Source of the DNA: Methylotenera_A sp031373695
GTDB taxonomy: Bacteria > Pseudomonadota > Gammaproteobacteria > Burkholderiales > Methylophilaceae
DNA length: 20,341 bases
Reading direction: 5' to 3'
Assembly (NCBI GenBank): GCA_031373695.1
Contig: JANMNC010000164.1
Coordinates: 1-20,341, forward strand
Of the stretch, positions 6,806-14,225 are shown one piece after another. Every line of letters starts with the position of its first letter. Within the stretch, counting starts at the first letter, position 1. A program made the translations under genes and the position numbers. The notes below the pieces were generated by a model. The model did no database searches, was not told the origin of the DNA, and saw only the letters and a program-made list of their open reading frames with translations.

Positions 6806-7249
6806 ATGGTAGACGCAATGTGGATTTGGGGTGCGATTGGTTTGGTGCTGCTAGCTGTTGAAATGGCCACTGGCACTGTATACGTATTGTGGTTTGGCAT
6901 ATCTGCATTGTGCGTGGCAATTGCTACATGGATAGCACCCAACATATCGCATGCTATACAGTTTTTGATGTTTGCCGCACTTGCGTTTAGCTCACTAGCG
7001 ATTTGGAAGCTAAACTATAAAAAAACTGAAACACACTCGCGTGTAGGGCAAGCACAAGGTGAGGAAATTGGCCGTACAGGCACGGTAATAGAGGCTTGTG
7101 GGCCTGCTGTTAATGGCAAAATACGCTTTACACAAGGCTTAATGGGTAGCCGTGAATGGCCAGCAATTGCAAATGAGACCTTAGCCGTTGGCGCAGATGC
7201 ACGCGTTATTGCAGTTGAAGGCAATACGCTAAGAGTCGAATCTATTTAG
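6806..7249 (+). CDS. NfeD-family membrane protein (YbbJ-like)
   Basis: The protein has 147 residues, the short NfeD form without the ClpP-like protease domain. Hydrophobic helices at about 4-26, 31-46 and 50-68 are followed by a C-terminal OB-fold-like domain (about 85-147) with the family features IGRTGTVIEACGPAVNGKIRF, quoted in parts as GRTGTV and VNGKIRF, then SREWPAIAN and VGADARVIAVEGNTLRVE. Short NfeD proteins are partners of SPFH/stomatin proteins and are thought to help organise membrane microdomains; the next gene is such a stomatin, 67 bases downstream on the same strand. The start ATG at 6806 is supported by AAAGGG five bases upstream. It is transcribed divergently from the photolyase cluster. 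Confidence 0.9.
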   Translation: MVDAMWIWGAIGLVLLAVEMATGTVYVLWFGISALCVAIATWIAPNISHAIQFLMFAALAFSSLAIWKLNYKKTETHSRVGQAQGEEIGRTGTVIEACGPAVNGKIRFTQGLMGSREWPAIANETLAVGADARVIAVEGNTLRVESI

Positions 7250-7316
7250 TACCATAATTTTTAACTCTTTAGTTTTCACTCATACTTTTCAATGCTTTTA
7301 CTTCAGGAAAACAACC

Positions 7317-8159
7317 ATGACCGAATTTAGCTTAGTACTCATATTTTTAGCGGTAATTGCCATATTTAAGGGTGTGCGCATTGTGCCCCAAGGCGAGGAA
7401 TGGGTGGTAGAACGTTTGGGTAAATTTGCTGGTGTGCTATCACCTGGCTTGCACGTTATTAATCCAGTTTTCACTAAAGTTAGTTATAAAGTTACCACCA
7501 AAGATATTATTTTAGAAATACCACAGCAAGAAGTTATTACTGCAGATAATGCTGTGATTCTAGCCAATGCAGTTGCATTTATTAAAGTAAGCAATATTGA
7601 ACGCGCCGTGTATGGTATTGAAAACTTTAGAGAAGCCATGCGTAATATGGTGCAAACCAATTTGCGCTCTATTATTGGTGGCATGCAATTAAACGAAGCA
7701 CTTACCTCGCGTGACCGTATTAAAACTGAGCTAAAACAAGCCATTGCTGATGAAGCGCTAGATTGGGGCTTAACCGTAAAAAGTGTTGAGATTCAAGATA
7801 TTAAGCCATCACCTAACATGCAAGATGCGATGGAACGCCAAGCCGCAGCAGAGCGTGAGCGTGTAGCGGTGGTAACTGAAGCTGAAGGTGCCAAGCAATC
7901 GCTAATTTTAAATGCAGAAGCACGACTAGAAGCTGCCCGTAAAGACGCTGAAGCGCAAATGGTGGCTGCAAAAGCATCTGCCGAATCAATTAAATTTATT
8001 TCAGAAGCGGTAAAAGAAAACAATACGTCAGCCACTTTTTTACTGGGCGATCGCTACATTACCGCTTTGCAAAAAATGGCAGCGTCTGATAACAGTAAAA
8101 TTGTAGTGATACCAGGTGATTTGGTTAATGCAGTAAAAACATTGGTTGGTGGCAAATAG
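7317..8159 (+). CDS. qmcA: SPFH/stomatin-family protein, QmcA-like
   Basis: The protein has 280 residues, slightly shorter than E. coli QmcA. A single N-terminal membrane helix (about 3-20) is followed by an SPFH domain (about 20-180): IVPQGEEWVVERLGKF, PGLHVINP, DNAVILANAVAFIKV, SRDRIKTELKQAIADE and WGLTVKSVEIQDI. A charged Ala/Glu-rich coiled coil at about 185-235 (ERQAAAERERVAVVTEAEGA) precedes a C-terminal oligomerisation segment. Such proteins form large membrane-anchored cages associated with proteases such as FtsH and with membrane quality control (family knowledge). The ATG at 7317 has an AGGA sequence about 8 bases upstream. It is presumably cotranscribed with the NfeD-like gene just before it. 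Confidence 0.92.
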   Translation: MTEFSLVLIFLAVIAIFKGVRIVPQGEEWVVERLGKFAGVLSPGLHVINPVFTKVSYKVTTKDIILEIPQQEVITADNAVILANAVAFIKVSNIERAVYGIENFREAMRNMVQTNLRSIIGGMQLNEALTSRDRIKTELKQAIADEALDWGLTVKSVEIQDIKPSPNMQDAMERQAAAERERVAVVTEAEGAKQSLILNAEARLEAARKDAEAQMVAAKASAESIKFISEAVKENNTSATFLLGDRYITALQKMAASDNSKIVVIPGDLVNAVKTLVGGK

Positions 8160-8173
8160 TACAACCGTTGTAC
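8159..8173. repeat. 15-base perfect palindrome at the qmcA stop codon
   Basis: GTACAAC at 8159-8165 and GTTGTAC at 8167-8173 are exact inverted repeats around one central base. The single-base centre makes it a poor RNA hairpin, so a protein-binding site or chance are both possible. It overlaps the last base of the qmcA stop codon. Confidence 0.5.
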
Positions 8174-8207
8174 CCAATTTAACTCAACATCTACACTATT
8201 TCACTAG

Positions 8208-8228
8208 ATTGCGGGCCTAGCCCGCAAT
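8208..8228. repeat. GC-rich hairpin between convergent qmcA and moeB, possible terminator or REP-like element
   Basis: ATTGCGGGC at 8208-8216 and GCCCGCAAT at 8220-8228 form a perfect 9-base stem with a CTA loop. It lies 48 bases after qmcA and 13 bases after the moeB stop, in the only convergent junction of the window. Neither strand has a following T-tract, so classical intrinsic termination is uncertain, though a bidirectional hairpin here could protect 3' ends. Its ends (GATTGC...GCAATGAC) resemble short dispersed palindromes known from several proteobacterial genomes. Confidence 0.6.
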
Positions 8229-8241
8229 GACAATACTACAA

Positions 8242-8985
8242 CTAAGCACAAACCTTACATGCTGGGTCACGCGCCAGCTTAATAGTACGCCATTGCATAC
8301 TCATAACATCTAACAGCAACAAGCGCCCCTGCAAACTCTCACCAATGCCCATGAGTAGCTTTAGCGCTTCTGCCGCTTGCGTGGCGCCTATCATGCCAAC
8401 AAGTGGCGCAAATACGCCATTTTCAGTACAACGTATTTCAGCGTCAGCGCCTTCATCAGGGTACAAACAGTGGTAACACGGGCTAGATTCATTGCGAAAA
8501 TCAAACACAGTAACTTGCCCTTCAAAGCCAATTGCTGCGCCCGAAACTAATGGTTTTTTAAGCTGTAAACATATGCGGTTTAAGGTGTAGCGTGTGGCAA
8601 AATTATCACTGCAATCAATCACCACATCAGCACTAGCAACAAGTGCTTTAAAATCAGCCTCGGTCGATTTTTGTTGAATGGTTTTAACTACAATTTCAGG
8701 GTTAATTTCGTGAATAGTCTGTTGCGCAGAAACTGCTTTGTTAGTACCAACACTCGCGGTAGTGTGAATAATTTGTCGCTGCAAATTAGTTAAATCTACC
8801 GTATCAAAATCGCAAATGGTTAATTTACCTACGCCAGAAGCCGCTAAATACAAAGCTACTGGCGAGCCCAAACCACCAGCACCCACAATTAAAGCATGGC
8901 TGTTAACCAATTTTTCTTGGCCCTCATAGCCAATTTTAGGCAATAAAATATGGCGGCTATAGCGTAAAAGTTGATTGTCGTTCAT
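8242..8985 (-). CDS. moeB: MoeB/ThiF-family E1-like adenylyltransferase (molybdopterin-synthase adenylyltransferase)
   Basis: The protein has 247 residues, close to E. coli MoeB (249). It activates the C-terminal glycine of a ubiquitin-like sulfur carrier (MoaD or ThiS) as an acyl-adenylate in the cytoplasm. Seen in sequence: N-terminal RYSRHILLP (8-16), the nucleotide loop GAGGLGSP (35-42), Asp59/Asp61 and LQRQ (68-71), DCSDNFATRY (124-133) with the magnesium-binding aspartate, the zinc pairs Cys170/Cys173 and Cys243/Cys246, and RCTENGVFAP (185-194) containing the candidate catalytic cysteine 186. There is no rhodanese extension. It starts 9 bases after the stop of the pilin-like gene without a clear Shine-Dalgarno, so it is probably expressed from the pilus operon by coupling. 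Which carrier it serves cannot be told from this window; a ThiF role in thiamine synthesis is the alternative. Confidence 0.92.
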   Translation of the reverse strand: MNDNQLLRYSRHILLPKIGYEGQEKLVNSHALIVGAGGLGSPVALYLAASGVGKLTICDFDTVDLTNLQRQIIHTTASVGTNKAVSAQQTIHEINPEIVVKTIQQKSTEADFKALVASADVVIDCSDNFATRYTLNRICLQLKKPLVSGAAIGFEGQVTVFDFRNESSPCYHCLYPDEGADAEIRCTENGVFAPLVGMIGATQAAEALKLLMGIGESLQGRLLLLDVMSMQWRTIKLARDPACKVCA

Positions 8986-8994
8986 TGTAGAAAC

Positions 8995-9816
8995 TTAATG
9001 CAGCTGGCCTGCTTGAATCATCGCGTTATAAAGTACGAACGGCGAAATCCAAACAACAATATGATCGAATTCATTTGGGTTCGCTTGAGGAGCTAATGTG
9101 GTGTCGCGACTGACAAATATTGTATCAGTCTGATTTACACCTATTGCGTTCAAATTCTCAGTTTCATCTACACGCCCAACAGAGCCTTGCACACCTGTTG
9201 CTCCAGTTGAATAAACAACTGCAACTGCGTTATTTATTAAGTTAATCGCACCGCTACAATTAAGCGGACTTGTAAGTGGTGATACGCTACAGACAATAAA
9301 GTTTGGAGTTAAGCTTGCAATGCCTACTGCATTCATGCCATCGGCTTCGTTCAAAACCGTTAGAGGATTATCAGCTATATTTGATGTGAAGTCAGGTGTT
9401 GCAGGCGAGCCCGCCGCACTTACTTGTGTAACGGCATAACGAATTCGATTGTTCCAGGCATCTAAAGCAAATCCCTGCGCGTCTATTGGTTGAACACCTA
9501 AAGTTGCCGCTGGCAAGAATCCAGACTGCTGGGCACATATTGGGTTAGCTGCGCTAGTACCTCCTAATGGCTGTTCAGCTCCGTTACTTACTAAAGTTGC
9601 TGGGCATGGTAAGCGACCTCTGGATTGTGCAAATCCTATTAAAGAATTTCTCGCACTTTCTAGTGTAGCATTGGTTTGAGCTAAAGCGGCTTGTTCGCGC
9701 TGTGCTTGTAGAGGTAATAAAAGCGCTGCTAATACAAGGCCAAATATGACTAAAACAATTGCCATTTCCACCAATGTAAAACCTTCATTTTTCTTAAGCA
9801 TATTACTATTTATCAT
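8995..9816 (-). CDS. Type IV pilin-like (MSHA-type minor pilin) protein
   Basis: The protein has 273 residues. The class III signal is clear: a short basic leader, Gly12, then FTLVEMAIVLVIFGLVLAAL with Glu at position +5, the sequence cut by prepilin peptidase and methylated on Phe13. The mature part has RLPCPATL near 80, a VVYSTGATG strand, and a C-terminal FDHIVVWISPFVLYNAMIQAG typical of a betaproteobacterial MSHA-locus pilin family. At least four cysteines are present. It is longer than a standard pilin (about 150 residues), suggesting a minor or tip subunit. The ATG at 9814-9816 overlaps the stop of the preceding gene by ATGA and has GGTGG upstream; an inner ATG at 9801 is less well supported. 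moeB follows after 9 bases. Confidence 0.85.
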   Translation of the reverse strand: MINSNMLKKNEGFTLVEMAIVLVIFGLVLAALLLPLQAQREQAALAQTNATLESARNSLIGFAQSRGRLPCPATLVSNGAEQPLGGTSAANPICAQQSGFLPAATLGVQPIDAQGFALDAWNNRIRYAVTQVSAAGSPATPDFTSNIADNPLTVLNEADGMNAVGIASLTPNFIVCSVSPLTSPLNCSGAINLINNAVAVVYSTGATGVQGSVGRVDETENLNAIGVNQTDTIFVSRDTTLAPQANPNEFDHIVVWISPFVLYNAMIQAGQLH

Positions 9817-11465
9817 GGTTCCACCACAAAAGTTTGATCATTGTAATTGTTTGAACGTGGTCTGCTAGTCGGCTCATAAACACTATCCGTACTCACATTT
9901 ACGGCATCATCCAAATAATTGCTAACATTACAAGATGGTCGTATTTGAGGCAGTATTGCTGCACCACTGGTAATAACTGCGGATCTTGTAAATTTATTTC
10001 CAACAGTTATAGTTAATGGATCAGTCACTCGTTTTAACTCGTAAATTACGCTATCTTGCCATCTATTTGCTGAAAACCATGCAGGTAGCGTAGAAATGCT
10101 TTCTGCACAACTATAACCCATCGTAACTAATGAACTAGGATTATTGCAAGTAATGGTGCGACTTTGTGGGCAACCTGCCAACGCACCAAGGGAGCATATG
10201 GGTGAGTTAGAAGTGTCTATGCCGGCCCCAATGAAACGAACTCTTCCTGCTTCGTTTGCAGAACAATTACCCGCAGCATCGCATAAAAATACCAAGGTGC
10301 CTGCCGTGCAAGAGCCATCTCCTGTGCAACGGCACGTTGTACCAGCATTAGTACAAGCAGCTGAAGATGTAGTAAAACCGCCTGGTGTATTTTTTCTAAA
10401 TTCAACACGTGTTATATCTTGAAAATTACATGCGCTATTGACTGATGTTGCTGTAGAGGCGTAAGTGCAAGTATCTGATGGATTATCTACTGGTAAACTT
10501 CCTAGTAAGCTGTTACTAATACAGCGATATTTTCTTGTAGAGCCTACACCACCTAAAGCTGCAGCAAATGGATAGTCTCCCGCATGTGTTTTTGCATAGG
10601 CTTTGAGGTTTGATCTTACCTCCTCGCCAACACGCTTTTCTAGAGCAGCCATAAGCTCACCTATCGTGATATAAACTAATTTATCGTTAAAATTGTATGG
10701 CTGAACAAAAGTTGGATCATTGGGTGATACGTTACGACCGTCATCTCCAACAATAAAATCTTCGTCTGCCGTCGCGTAGCCTCTATTATTAAATACTGCA
10801 GCTCCAATTTGAAATCGATCTAAATACTGACTTGCATCTGCAGCGCCAGCGCGATTTTGACCATTTAATGCAGCTCCTGGCGCTATTATTACAGCTGCCA
10901 CTTGATTTGAAATCAGAGATCCGTTTCTATTTAAAACTTGCAGCCATGGGTAAGTTGGCGTGCTGACGATACTGGGATTAATAATTGGATTAGCAGACAT
11001 GGCATGGTCTCTTACCAAATTTCTAGAAACGGCATACCACAAACGATTGCCTTGCCCATCACGAAAATCTTGCCCAATACCAGAATAGGTACTCAACCCA
11101 GCATAAACATTCAGCCCAGTATTGGAGTCTAAACAAGGACTCGTGTCAGGAATACTCGGTAGCTGCCCCAGCAAATAGCCATACTGAAACACAGTAGTAA
11201 CGCAATCACTACTTCCATCATAAATACCAACATCTAAATGCCTGTCTGGCCAGGGCATCTGGCCTGGTGTATGTTGATGGCCAACCGACCAAGCTATCAA
11301 GGCCTGTTTAGCCTCGTTCAAAGCCAAATATGTTTTTTTATCTTGTTCTAATCTTAACTGGGCTGGCTCGTATGCTTTTAATATGTAAACCGTTGCAGCT
11401 AAAGCAATAATGAATGCTGCCAATATTAATATTGCTCCCTTTTGTTTAAACGGTATTTTTTTCAT
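9813..11465 (-). CDS. Large cysteine-rich GspK/PilX-like minor pseudopilin
   Basis: The protein has 550 residues. A short basic leader ends at Gly10 and is followed by a hydrophobic stretch AILILAAFIIALAATVYIL without Glu at +5, as in GspK and PilX tip pseudopilins. A PGQMPWPDR motif at about 67-75 parallels RLPCPA of the next gene. Other segments are VIIAPGAALNGQNRAG (192-207), IGELMAALEKRVGEEV (268-283), YPFAAALGG (298-306), and a C-terminal WFSANRWQDSVIYELKR (463-479). I count 16 cysteines, at 88, 111, 315, 333, 346, 371, 378, 380, 386, 395, 401, 424, 432, 440, 453 and 512; ten lie within 371-453, suggesting a disulfide-rich knob in the periplasm or at the pilus tip. It follows the MshK-like gene by 11 bases and overlaps the pilin gene by 4. 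Function as a pilus-tip adhesin or initiator is inference. Confidence 0.78.
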   Translation of the reverse strand: MKKIPFKQKGAILILAAFIIALAATVYILKAYEPAQLRLEQDKKTYLALNEAKQALIAWSVGHQHTPGQMPWPDRHLDVGIYDGSSDCVTTVFQYGYLLGQLPSIPDTSPCLDSNTGLNVYAGLSTYSGIGQDFRDGQGNRLWYAVSRNLVRDHAMSANPIINPSIVSTPTYPWLQVLNRNGSLISNQVAAVIIAPGAALNGQNRAGAADASQYLDRFQIGAAVFNNRGYATADEDFIVGDDGRNVSPNDPTFVQPYNFNDKLVYITIGELMAALEKRVGEEVRSNLKAYAKTHAGDYPFAAALGGVGSTRKYRCISNSLLGSLPVDNPSDTCTYASTATSVNSACNFQDITRVEFRKNTPGGFTTSSAACTNAGTTCRCTGDGSCTAGTLVFLCDAAGNCSANEAGRVRFIGAGIDTSNSPICSLGALAGCPQSRTITCNNPSSLVTMGYSCAESISTLPAWFSANRWQDSVIYELKRVTDPLTITVGNKFTRSAVITSGAAILPQIRPSCNVSNYLDDAVNVSTDSVYEPTSRPRSNNYNDQTFVVEP

Positions 11466-11476
11466 TGCTTTTAAAA

Positions 11477-11944
11477 CTATTCACCAACCGTACCACTATC
11501 ACCCTGCGCACTGTGGTTTCTTGCTTCACGCACTCGATTTTTTTCAGGGTCATACACTTGCCCCGCTTTTAAAGTTAAGCGCTTGCCGTTGGCTGGCAAC
11601 TTAATGGGTATGCGATTGCTATTATCTGGCAGGTTGCCCACTTGCACATCTTTATTGCCTGAGTTTTCTTGCATGGCATTATCGTTAATCCACACTGTGC
11701 CTTGTTTGCCATCGTTACGTTTTACGTAGCCTTGCATGTTAATGGAGTCAGGTAGTTGAACCGCGATGGGTTCTGCGCGTTCGGTAGATGCTTCGCTTGT
11801 TACTGGCATAATTTGTTTTTTGGTTTGGCGCAAATAATCTAAATTGCTGCGCTCTGCAGGCGAGCTAAATAGGCGGCCCATGGGTTCACCAGCGTGTGCT
11901 GATTGCAAATTAATAGCCATTAAGCAAAATAGTATTTTTATCAT
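11477..11944 (-). CDS. MshK/PilP-like periplasmic pilus assembly protein
   Basis: The protein has 155 residues with a signal peptide (MIKILFCLMAINLQSAHA, cut near 18). The centre contains INMQGYVKRNDGKQGTVWIND (quoted as INMQGYVKR and TVWIND), a short beta domain like those of PilP, GspC and MshK that contacts the secretin from the inner-membrane side, and ends with LTLKAGQVYDPEKNRV. The family is poorly conserved, so the call leans on position between MshJ and the pseudopilin. Its ATG overlaps the mshJ stop by ATGA. A hydrophilic C-terminal tail (about 140-155) is probably disordered. Confidence 0.66.
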   Translation of the reverse strand: MIKILFCLMAINLQSAHAGEPMGRLFSSPAERSNLDYLRQTKKQIMPVTSEASTERAEPIAVQLPDSINMQGYVKRNDGKQGTVWINDNAMQENSGNKDVQVGNLPDNSNRIPIKLPANGKRLTLKAGQVYDPEKNRVREARNHSAQGDSGTVGE

Positions 11945-12570
11945 AACGCACTGCCTGTTGTGCTGGTTAATTGTGGATCACGCAATGTTAGCCAATCTAT
12001 CTCACATACAGCCTTAAGGTTTGCAGCCACATTTTTGCTATTAATTACAGCGCCAAGTGGGCGGCTAATTTCGCAATCTCTCACTATAAAAGGCGTACTT
12101 TGCTGGCGCAGACCATCGAGCAAGTTTAACAAATCGCCTTCATGCAGCATATCTAAGCTTAGCTTCATAATAGATCGCTGTAATTTAAAATTGCCTAGGT
12201 TTGGCAAATAGTTTGGCTTATAACTTTCTTGCAAACCAATGCTGTAATCGATGCTAAATAGTTTATGCACATCGTGTATTTGGCGCAAACTTTCTATCCA
12301 TTCTATGCGCCTTTCTTCACCTATAAACCCACTGGCTAATAAATCGTTATATTCAGGCAAATACTGCATGATCGTATCTTTTTCTAGGCCTGAAGATTGA
12401 AACTTTTGACGCGCTTGATTAAGCAAGTTTTGCTGTGTGATTAAAGCAGCTTCATTTTCTTTACGGTATTGATCTGCAAAGCTAACCAGCAACCCCACTA
12501 GTAACAGCGCGGCCCCCAGCCCTAATAGGGGAAAGCGTAATTTGCGCCAATCTTGGCTAGATATACTCAT
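11941..12570 (-). CDS. mshJ: MshJ/PilO/GspM-like inner-membrane assembly protein
   Basis: The protein has 209 residues with a cytoplasmic N-terminus, one membrane helix at about 12-31 and a periplasmic coiled-coil and ferredoxin-like region. It resembles PilO and GspM in topology and size, and like them should pair with the PilN-like part of MshI in the alignment complex. Sequence identity is weak to anything I can recall, so the call rests on topology and position. The start ATG overlaps the mshI stop by four bases (ATGA) and the 3' end overlaps the next gene by four, so translation of three genes is coupled. Confidence 0.72.
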   Translation of the reverse strand: MSISSQDWRKLRFPLLGLGAALLLVGLLVSFADQYRKENEAALITQQNLLNQARQKFQSSGLEKDTIMQYLPEYNDLLASGFIGEERRIEWIESLRQIHDVHKLFSIDYSIGLQESYKPNYLPNLGNFKLQRSIMKLSLDMLHEGDLLNLLDGLRQQSTPFIVRDCEISRPLGAVINSKNVAANLKAVCEIDWLTLRDPQLTSTTGSAL

Positions 12571-14201
12571 GGTGCCACCCCGTTACTTGCTGGTACAGCA
12601 TTATTTAATAAGGCAGCTGGCTGTTTTAACACCACTTTTAATTTGAATATAGCGGGCGGCGGCGCGGCGCTTGTCTCATCAGTAGTGCTGCCTTGTAAGT
12701 TAGCCAATGAGCTTACATTAACGGGCTCTTGCAATATAAGCACTTGTTGTACTAGTGGGTTTTCACTCAGGTTGGCTACAAATCGGCTTACCGTATTAAG
12801 CGCGGCCCTGTAATCACCCGTAAAGCCTTTAATTTCGGCATTAACAAAGCCTATTTGAATCAATTGAGTGGGGTCACTAGCTGTAACTACTTGGCTTGTA
12901 CTATTAACTGCCTGTGTTACACCTGTAGTAGCGGCATCATCATTAATGTCTGCATTTGGGCTCAATATCCAGCGTATTCTATTTAAGGTAATTTCTGGCG
13001 ATGCCTCACAAGCAGCACTTAGCACTTGCATTAACTGCACAGGCGTTTGATTATTGTTTTTAATAATACTTGCCAAATCTGCAGCTACTTTTAGCTCATG
13101 GCTAGCAATTGGTGTGGTGGGGAAATTTTTTGCAACCTCAACGTATAACTCTTGCTGCTGTTGCGTTTGCGCGGCGGCTAGTTGTAATTGATCTTTTTGT
13201 TTAACGCCTTGCCAAGCATAATAGCCTGCCAACATTATGCCAGCGGCGGCAATTAATGCAGTGGCAATATGCAAAAGCCCGCGCGTATTATTTAGGCTGT
13301 GAATTTTGCTGTATGTTGCTGGTGCAAGGTTGTCGGGCACATTGCCATTGGCTAGCAATTGCATGTGCAGTAGCTCTGGGTTAGCCTTAACTAAATTGGG
13401 AGCTAGGCTAATATTTTTAGCATAGGCCAAAATATCAACGGTCTTGCATTCTAAGCCTTGATCTTGGCTAATGCTTTTTGCAATGACATGGTGCGAGTTA
13501 TCTGATGCAGGCAGCACCATTTGCAGGGGCGTTTCGCCTGTTACTAATCGCTGGCTCATTAAATATAGCCGCGTTTTTTCTATTTCAACCAAGTAAAAAT
13601 AAGCCAATTGATTTGGCTTAATATCTACCATTGGCGCTAAGCGGCTCATACGCAAGCGGCCATTGTGCATATAAGTTTGGCGCAAGCCAGACGGCAATTG
13701 CTCGCACAACAAAATATGCGGCGCCATTAGCTTCATTTGGCGAACCACCACCTGGCTTAGCATAGGCAGTAAGTAAACGCCCACTAATGGCGATTGGTTA
13801 GCCTGTATAACATTCATCCAGCCTTGCAGCGAGTCAGCGTTACTCAATGCTACAAACAAAAAGTTATCGTCTTTACGTTTGTCTAAGCCACGATTAATAA
13901 AATGCGCAGCCCTAAAAATACTATTGCGATTAAATTGATTAAGCTTGCGCTCGATAATTTCTCGGCGTGCGCCGCCTGCGGTGTGCGGCAGGCTTTCTAG
14001 CTTATAGTCCTCCTCTACCGCATCTACAATTAAATAAACTTTGGTGTTAACGTGCTGCGCTAAATATTCGCCAAAGGCCGTGTAATCTTGATCTGCGTTA
14101 TTAAAAACCGTGTGGCTTTGCAGTTTTGTACCATGCCAAATACCAGCTGTTAAGCTGTTATTGTTGGCACATAAGATTAATTTTTTTGCGCTATTTAACA
14201 T
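12567..14201 (-). CDS. mshI: MshI-like fusion of PilM-type and PilN-type domains
   Basis: The protein has 544 residues. Residues about 1-300 form a cytoplasmic PilM/GspL-like part (actin-like ATPase fold), with LVEIEKTRLYLM at 204-215. A membrane helix lies at about 309-330 (LLHIATALIAAAGIMLAGYYAW region), followed by a Gln-rich coiled coil (334-355) and a PilN-like periplasmic domain. The second half is interrupted by a low-complexity stretch around 413-440 and ends with an Ala/Pro-rich segment. The actin-like catalytic motifs are not obvious, as is usual for MshI. The protein anchors the MshE/MshG motor to MshJ and MshK. Start ATG at 14199-14201, with only a weak upstream AT-rich region and no Shine-Dalgarno; 24 bases separate it from mshG. 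Confidence 0.75.
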   Translation of the reverse strand: MLNSAKKLILCANNNSLTAGIWHGTKLQSHTVFNNADQDYTAFGEYLAQHVNTKVYLIVDAVEEDYKLESLPHTAGGARREIIERKLNQFNRNSIFRAAHFINRGLDKRKDDNFLFVALSNADSLQGWMNVIQANQSPLVGVYLLPMLSQVVVRQMKLMAPHILLCEQLPSGLRQTYMHNGRLRMSRLAPMVDIKPNQLAYFYLVEIEKTRLYLMSQRLVTGETPLQMVLPASDNSHHVIAKSISQDQGLECKTVDILAYAKNISLAPNLVKANPELLHMQLLANGNVPDNLAPATYSKIHSLNNTRGLLHIATALIAAAGIMLAGYYAWQGVKQKDQLQLAAAQTQQQQELYVEVAKNFPTTPIASHELKVAADLASIIKNNNQTPVQLMQVLSAACEASPEITLNRIRWILSPNADINDDAATTGVTQAVNSTSQVVTASDPTQLIQIGFVNAEIKGFTGDYRAALNTVSRFVANLSENPLVQQVLILQEPVNVSSLANLQGSTTDETSAAPPPAIFKLKVVLKQPAALLNNAVPASNGVAP

Positions 14202-14225
14202 AAGTTTTAATAGATTTTTTTACCG

